From Polydactylus sextarius (taxonomy: Eukaryota > Chordata > Actinopteri > Polynemidae), in assembly GCA_016801845.1 (NCBI GenBank), contig CM028931.1, positions 23,430,802-23,494,801 of the forward strand: a DNA stretch of 64,000 nt, given 5' to 3'. Position numbers and translations under genes: made by a program. Position 1 is the stretch's first letter, and every line of letters starts with the position of its first letter. The notes under the pieces were generated by a model, which was not told the DNA's origin, made no database searches, and was given only the letters and a program-made list of their open reading frames with translations. Shown here in pieces: positions 58,364 to 64,000 of this stretch.

Positions 58364-58679
58364 CTGCGGAGAAACAAAGCGACAAGTAGAAAAGATTCAA
58401 AACGACCCGTCTGTTTTCAGACTTTTTCCTAACGGGAAAAAAAAAAAAATATTGGTTCAATACGGCAATCATGATATGGGGGGCAAAGGTTACAGAATGA
58501 TAAATTGACTATACATTAAATCAGTAGGTGATGATGTCATATGTAACCTTGGCTTATATGTAGATGAAAATCAATATCATATTGACGGAAACTATCGACA
58601 CCGAATTGGGAATTTGAAACCCGCGAAGTGAGGATGGTTTACCAGAAGATACTATCATGAGAATGACATTAACAAACAG

Positions 58680-59505
58680 ACCCGCCGGGTGTTTTTAAGT
58701 GTTTTGTTGCAATAAAGTTGCGGGAGCGAGTCAAAGTTGCGATTTTCTCCCTTTAAAAAAAGCAACAAACAAAAAAAAAAAAGAAATAATAATTTAAAAA
58801 ATGGCTGCAACTTTTTCCTTTTGAAATGGAAAAACCTTGCAACTTTGTTCAACTATAATTATAAAACGTAACTAAAATGGTTGCAATAAAGTCATCCTTG
58901 TTCAAATATAATTATAAAAAAACCACTAAGCGGTAAATTTACCAAAAAAGGGATTTTTTTTTTTTTTTTTTTAATTGTAGCAATGTCGCAATAAGCAAAA
59001 AGTTGCGGGGGTAAGTCAAAGTTGCAATTTTCTCCCTTTAATAAATGAAAAAAAAAATTTAAAAAAATTTGCTGCAATTTTTCAAAGGAGAAAAACTTGC
59101 TTTATTGCATTCACCCTTGTTCAAATATATAAAAACGTAAAGGGAACAAAAAGTCACAAAAAATGGTAAATTTACCATAAAAGGGAAAAATTTTAAATTT
59201 ACCAAAAAGGGGAAAATTTTGTTTTTTTGTTTGTTTTTTTTTTTTTTTTTGTAGTAATGTTGCAATATGCACAAAGTTGCGATTTTCTCCCTTTACTGAA
59301 AAGAAAAAAAATGTCGCTGCAGCTTTTTCCTATTGAAAGAGGGGTGGGGAGGGCGCAACTTTTTGATGGCAACTATTGCAACAGGATGCCTCAGACGGTC
59401 GCAACTTTTTTTCGTTTTAAAAGGGGAGAAAAAATAAATAAACGAACGCGGTTTCGACCTGCAACTTTATTGCAACAAAACAGCACCTTTCACCAGCAAT
59501 AATTT
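58680..59505. mobile_element. hAT-like MITE family, copies upstream of exon 2
   Basis: TTTTGTTGCAATAAAGTTGC and GCGAGTCAAAGTTGCGATTT at the left, GCAACTTTATTGCAACAAAA at the right in inverse orientation, giving overall dyad symmetry. Filled with A/T homopolymers. Confidence 0.6.
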
Positions 59506-60169
59506 AATTTAATTTAATTTAATTCATATATTTTAGAAAAGCTGCAAAAACAAAAAAAAAAAAAAGCTGCGACTCATGAGCTTAAAAAAAAAAAAAAAAA
59601 AAGAGGCGTCCGAACTTTTCCACAAAAGGCCCCGTTGAGGAGAAAACGAACACTAATTCTGTTTAATAAGCTTAAACACAGACTGCATGTCATGAATTAA
59701 CGTCCTTGAAAGTAGGTTAGGAACAGAGCAGGACTTTTAAAAGGCACCGTTGCTGAGACACCGCCATCAGTGGCATCCACACAGTGACTCAGCAGCTGCT
59801 GCTCTTTGTAGTGTACAGACACGCTTGCACACTTGAAAACAGCTGCAGAATCAGCTGAGGGGAAAAAAAAAAAAAAAAAAGACTATTTTTAATACCGGGA
59901 GCAGTGTACAGATCCGAAAACAAAAAGTGAATGTACTTGCACGGCTTCGTCGGAGCAGACTGCCTCGTCCCAGGAGGAAACTCTCTATTTAATTACAACC
60001 TACACTGGTGCCTTAATTGAGTCAACGTGCTGTTATAACAGAACCCATAGGAAGGAAAAGAAAAGAATAAAGACGTTGTTTCCTGAAGGCTGGTCTGTGC
60101 AGCACATTGTCCAAAGAAACGTAATGTTGTGCCAAGTGTTTAAGGCTGGTCTGGTGACACATTTTTTTT

Positions 60170-61260
60170 TAAACTTTTAGCTATATTTGAGTTAGCTAAT
60201 GTAGCCAAGTCAATGTATCATAGCGAATGTGGCAACGTTTTGCTAATTTAGCTTACCTTAAACATGTCACTATGTTAGCTAACTTGGTTATATTAACACA
60301 CTTAACCACACTGGCTAGCTTCGCTATGTTACAAGAAAACTTAATGTCAATAACTTTGATATTAGCAAACAACAATTTTAGAATTAGCCACATTAGCTAA
60401 ATAGGCCATGTTAGCCAACTTTGCTACAGTAGGTAATTTTGCTACAATAGCTAATTAAGCAATATTAGCAAACTTAACTACATTGGCTATATTATAGAAT
60501 TTGGCTAATTTAGTTTGTTAAAAAAACTTTACTATGTTAGCTAACTTTCCTACATTAGGTAACTTGGCTATATTAGCAAACTTAACAATGTTGTCTAACT
60601 ATACAGAATGTGGTTACATTAGCTAAATATGTCATGTTAGTTAACTTGCTACATTAGCTAGCATTGTTATGTAAACAAACTTCACTACATTAGCTAACTT
60701 TGCTGTATTACAGAATTTGGCTAACTTGGTTTGTTAGAAAACTTTACGTTAGATAACTTAGCTACGTAAGGTAACTTGGCGATATTAGTAAACTTATCGA
60801 TGTTGTCTGACTTCACAGAATTTGGCTTCATTAGCTAAATAGGCCATGTTAGCTAACTTTGCTACAGTAGGTACTTTTACTACAATAGCTAACTTAGCTA
60901 TATTAGCAAACTTAACTACATTGGCTATATTATAGAATTTGGCTAATTTGGTTTGTTAAAAAACTTTACCATGTTAGCTAACTTTCCTACTTTAGGTAAT
61001 TAGGCTACGACAAATAATTTTGCTTTCACCATCTTAGCTAATTTTTGCAACATTAGCTATCTTGGCTATATTAGCAAACTTAACTATATTGGCTAACCTA
61101 TATTACAGAATTTGGCTAACTTTATTTTGTTAGAAAACTTTACTATGTTAGCTAACTTTGCTGCGTTAGCTAAATAGGCCATGCAGTGCTACATGTTACA
61201 AGTAAATTGACTCGATCACATCCGTTAACTTGGCTACGTTAGCTGATTTAGCTAGAAATA
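60170..61260. repeat. GCTAAnTT minisatellite, 1.1 kb
   Basis: Degenerate units such as TTAGCTAACTTTGCTACATT and TTGGCTATATTAGCAAACTT, with a higher-order duplication (about 60,440-60,600 resembles 60,890-61,010). Confidence 0.9.
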
Positions 61261-61949
61261 GCATTTTTTCCTATTTAAAAAAAAAAGCAGCAGCTTTTCT
61301 TAAAAAAAAAAAAAGCTGCTGCGACAATATCACAAAAGGTCTGATTAATGATTACGCCCCCAAGACATTTTTGAGCTAAAAACCAAACCTGCACATGAAT
61401 ATTTCCATTTTAGCTGAAACACTTGACATTTCTGCCACCGTGACCTGATATTTGTAGGTGTCCTGAGGCTTCGTTTCAAGGACCGGCCCGACAATGAGCG
61501 GCCAGTCGAGTGTGAAGCGCTCGTGTTTCGGGGGGGGGGACAGGTGGCAGCGCTGCTGAGTCTTAAAGGCCTTTGTGGGTTTTAGCCTACTGTAATGTCA
61601 GACCCGATTCAAGCTGCTCTCACTGGCTCTTCTCCCAGCTGCTGCCTGTCATTACCTAAGATTAGCCTCCGTGTATTCACATCTCCGCCTGTTTAATTAT
61701 TAATCACAATTACAACCAATAATAACAACATCTTCATCTTTGGCTTCTCTCCCTTTTTGATTTTAGTTCATAGGTTTTCCGACCTATGCGTCATTCATCC
61801 ATTCATGCGTGTGTAATCGCCCTAAATTGGACAATAAATGCGTTTGTCGCTGTCGGGGGGTTGCACTGAAATGAGGTGACATTTTGGGGTCACGTCGCGC
61901 ACGACGACTTCAAACATCATATCTAGTGTGCATGTGTTTCTTTAAGTGT

Positions 61950-62160
61950 CAATATTCCCGTATTCACTAGAAAAAAAATTGCGATATTTATTGCCCTTTA
62001 AAGGGAAATTGGAGGGAAAAAAATCCCCTAAAATTGGGGGAAAAACGCAGCAAAACACTAAAAACTAAAAACACTTGCAACTTTGTCGCAAATTCAACCA
62101 ATCCCTGCGATCCTTGCAACTTTTACGGAATTTCCCTCGAAACGTTGAACCATACGTCAG
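61950..62160. mobile_element. hAT-like MITE fragment
   Basis: Short piece with TTGCGATATTTATTGCCC and CACTTGCAACTTTGTCGCAA between GCTAA arrays. Confidence 0.4.
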
Positions 62161-62164
62161 CGAA

Positions 62165-62690
62165 CTCACTTCCTTGTCTAACGAAAGTTAGCCAAATTCT
62201 ATAACATACCCGGTGTTGTTAAGTTTGCTAATATAGCCAAGTCAGCTAATGTAGCGAGTTCGCTAACATAGTGATGTTTTAAGTAAACAAAATTAGCTAT
62301 TGTAGAAAAATTACCTACTGCTAGCACAGTTAGCTAACATGGCTTATTCAGATAACGTAGCCAAATTCTCTAAAGTAGTTCAGTTTGCTAATATAGCCAA
62401 GTTACCCAACGTAGCTAAAAAAAAAAAAAACAAGCTAGCCAAATTCTGTAATACAGCAAAGGTAGCCAGTGTAGTGAAGTTTGTTTATATAACAAAGTTA
62501 GCTAATGTAGTTAGCTAACCTGGCCTATTTAGCTAATGTAGCCAAACATTGTTAAGTTTGCTAATATAGTCAAGTTAGCAAACATAGCAAAGTTACCTAA
62601 TGTAGTAAAGTTAGCTAACATAGCTAAGTTTTCTAAGTGAGCAAAACTAGCTATTGTAGCAAAATTACATACTGTTAGCAAAGTTAGCTA
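62165..62690. repeat. GCTAAnTT minisatellite, inverse orientation
   Basis: AAGTTAGCTAATGTAGCCAA-type units, reverse complement of the 60.2-61.3 kb array, so the two arrays form inverted arms about 0.9 kb apart. Confidence 0.88.
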
Positions 62691-62729
62691 AAACATGTTT
62701 CACATCCTCCCTGCATTTCTGCCACTTAA

Positions 62730-62945
62730 TGATGACCGGTCAAAAATTGCGGAAAAGTTTCGGCGATTGACCGTTGCCGCAACTTTTGACCAATCGTCGC
62801 CATTTTCCTGCGAGAGAAACGCGCGATACGTGACGGAAATGTATGGTTTAGTTCCAACCGCAGGTCGCGCAAAATTCGCAAGGCTTATTTGAATTTGCGT
62901 TAATAGTTACGATTGTTACGTAAGATCGCGAAATCTGTCTGTTCG
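62730..62945. mobile_element. hAT-like MITE right-end fragment
   Basis: Ends TGCGTTAATAGTTACGATTG and TACGTAAGATCGCGAAATC, corresponding to the right end at 42,000 and 49,040, followed by TGTCTGTTCGTC instead of CCTGGAGG. Confidence 0.45.
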
Positions 62946-63439
62946 TCATAGAGGAAAGTTTCCTCTATGAAAAATCCTCATTAAAAGAAAAAAAAAAAAA
63001 AAAAAAAAACGTGAACATAAAAATATAGTACCGTCTAATTGCTGTGACAACACTAAAGAACTGATTTTATTTATGCATTACATGACAAATCTCAGGCTAA
63101 TGAGATACAACCCCCATTCATCTGGCTTTGATGAATGGATGCCTCCTTTAGCCTACACCTGCTTTAATGAATAGCTGCCTCCCTTGTACATTGACACTGA
63201 AATATATTTGCATTTGGTTCCACTGACAAGTTCATAAATCCTCTCTGGGTTTATTCAGTGTGTGACTAAAATCCTAAAATCATTACATGTGTTAATATTA
63301 CTGTGAGGGAGCATTATAAATAGAGGTTTTTGCCTTCATCGATATTGATCTGGTCCGACCACAGATCCTGTGGGAGTAGATTTTAAAACACAAGATGTTG
63401 TACGTTCAGATGTACATTAGTTAATAGACAATTTATGTA

Positions 63440-63900
63440 TCTCTGAGCACTGAGTTGATAGCCACATTAGCTAACCTTGCCACATTAGCTAACTTTGCCA
63501 CATTAGCTATCTTTCCCAGGCTAACTGTGCTACAGTTAGGCTAACTCTGTTACATTAGCTCACTTTATCACATTAGCTAACTTTGCCAGTTAGTTAACTT
63601 TGCTACATTAGCTAACTTTATCACATTAGCTAACTTTGTGACATTAGCTATCTTTTCCCACACTAGCTAACTTTGCCAAAGTAGTTAGCCTAACCTTGCC
63701 ACATTAGCTAACTTTGCCACATTGCTTAAATCTGTCACATTAGCTAACTTGCCACTAACCTGACTGTGTTAGCCTATGTTAGCTAATGTTAGCAAAAACA
63801 TGGCCAAATTAGCTAATTTGGCTGCGCTAGCTGACTTGACTATGTTAGCAAACATTACTAGCAAACATTATTTATCGTTGCTACGTTAGCAAACTTTTAC
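63440..63900. repeat. GCTAACTTTGCCACATTA minisatellite
   Basis: About 20 units of (ACATTAGCTAACTTTGCC), more homogeneous than the neighbouring GCTAA arrays, suggesting recent homogenisation. Confidence 0.9.
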
Positions 63901-64000
63901 TCCACACGTTTCACGCGATTATTTGCAGCGAAACATTTGATTGTTCGGTGATCACTCCTCAATAGCTGCGCCATTTTGTTTGATATAAACCTACAAATAA

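Larger units (their letters stand above)
58364..64000. other. Probable intron 1 or 5' flank, no exon recognised
   Basis: I looked for a minus-strand signal-peptide exon to precede exon 2 and found none; the region is repeat-rich (hAT-like MITE pieces, GCTAA-type arrays, homopolymers). The intervals 59,506-60,170, 61,261-61,950 and 62,941-63,440 hold unremarkable sequence in which I see nothing specific. Confidence 0.6.

Overview
The window is vertebrate nuclear DNA, most likely from a ray-finned fish. It holds one recognisable protein-coding gene with canonical GT-AG introns, and the rest is AT-rich sequence full of Tc1-like transposase debris, small inverted-repeat elements (MITEs), GATA/TATC microsatellites and many minisatellites. 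No bacterial, organellar, rRNA, CRISPR or complete tRNA feature was found. The species cannot be fixed from the sequence alone.

The gene lies on the minus strand from 58,363 down to a TGA stop at 35,314-35,316. It is a member of the KIAA1549/KIAA1549L family: large single-pass membrane proteins with a Ser/Thr-rich ectodomain, one transmembrane helix and a long conserved cytoplasmic tail. I placed 19 exons by hand. Splice phases agree across every junction, and nearly all the diagnostic family segments are present (FNKSVELQ, SGPVVYTAISVINALR, ILYWKLCRTDKL, KGFDFAK, HKSEIEHHRNKIRLRAKR, PPQPSIEEAR, SLIKAIREELLRLSQKQ). Exon 1 (signal peptide) is not in the window, so 58,364-64,000 is probably intron 1 or 5' flank. 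With one missing exon the total is 20, which as far as I recall matches human KIAA1549. The gene is not cleanly open: there is a one-base excess at 40,279-40,282, a compensating pair of frame changes near 56,746 and 56,655, and a further frame change between about 57,890 and 58,071. All splice sites are intact, so base-level indel errors in the assembly are the simplest explanation, but recent pseudogenisation is not excluded.

Window 1-35,313 lies 3' of this gene and shows no other convincing gene. It contains a non-LTR retrotransposon remnant (about 4.05-4.8 kb), an internally deleted Tc1-like element with terminal inverted repeats (9,978-10,889), a second Tc1-like transposase fragment (about 20.63-20.85 kb), two MITE families (TIR GGGCCAATCCCATTTCT; and a long-TIR family at 14.7-15.35 and 21.03-21.27 kb), two telomere-like G-rich/C-rich arrays in inverted orientation (18.15-18.77 and 19.66-20.41 kb), and many minisatellites. 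Several of these are long enough to stay open in one or more frames and so mimic genes.

Inside the gene the introns carry the same families. These include a roughly 75-100 bp GATA-linked tandem unit seen about 45 times in eight clusters across the window, a hAT-like MITE family whose terminal sequence has been amplified into a tandem array (52.28-52.77 kb), long GCTAA-type arrays, and two complementary A-rich and T-rich arrays flanking exon 11. The most interesting material is the repeat biology and the frame breaks. I see no sign of a novel multi-gene system.
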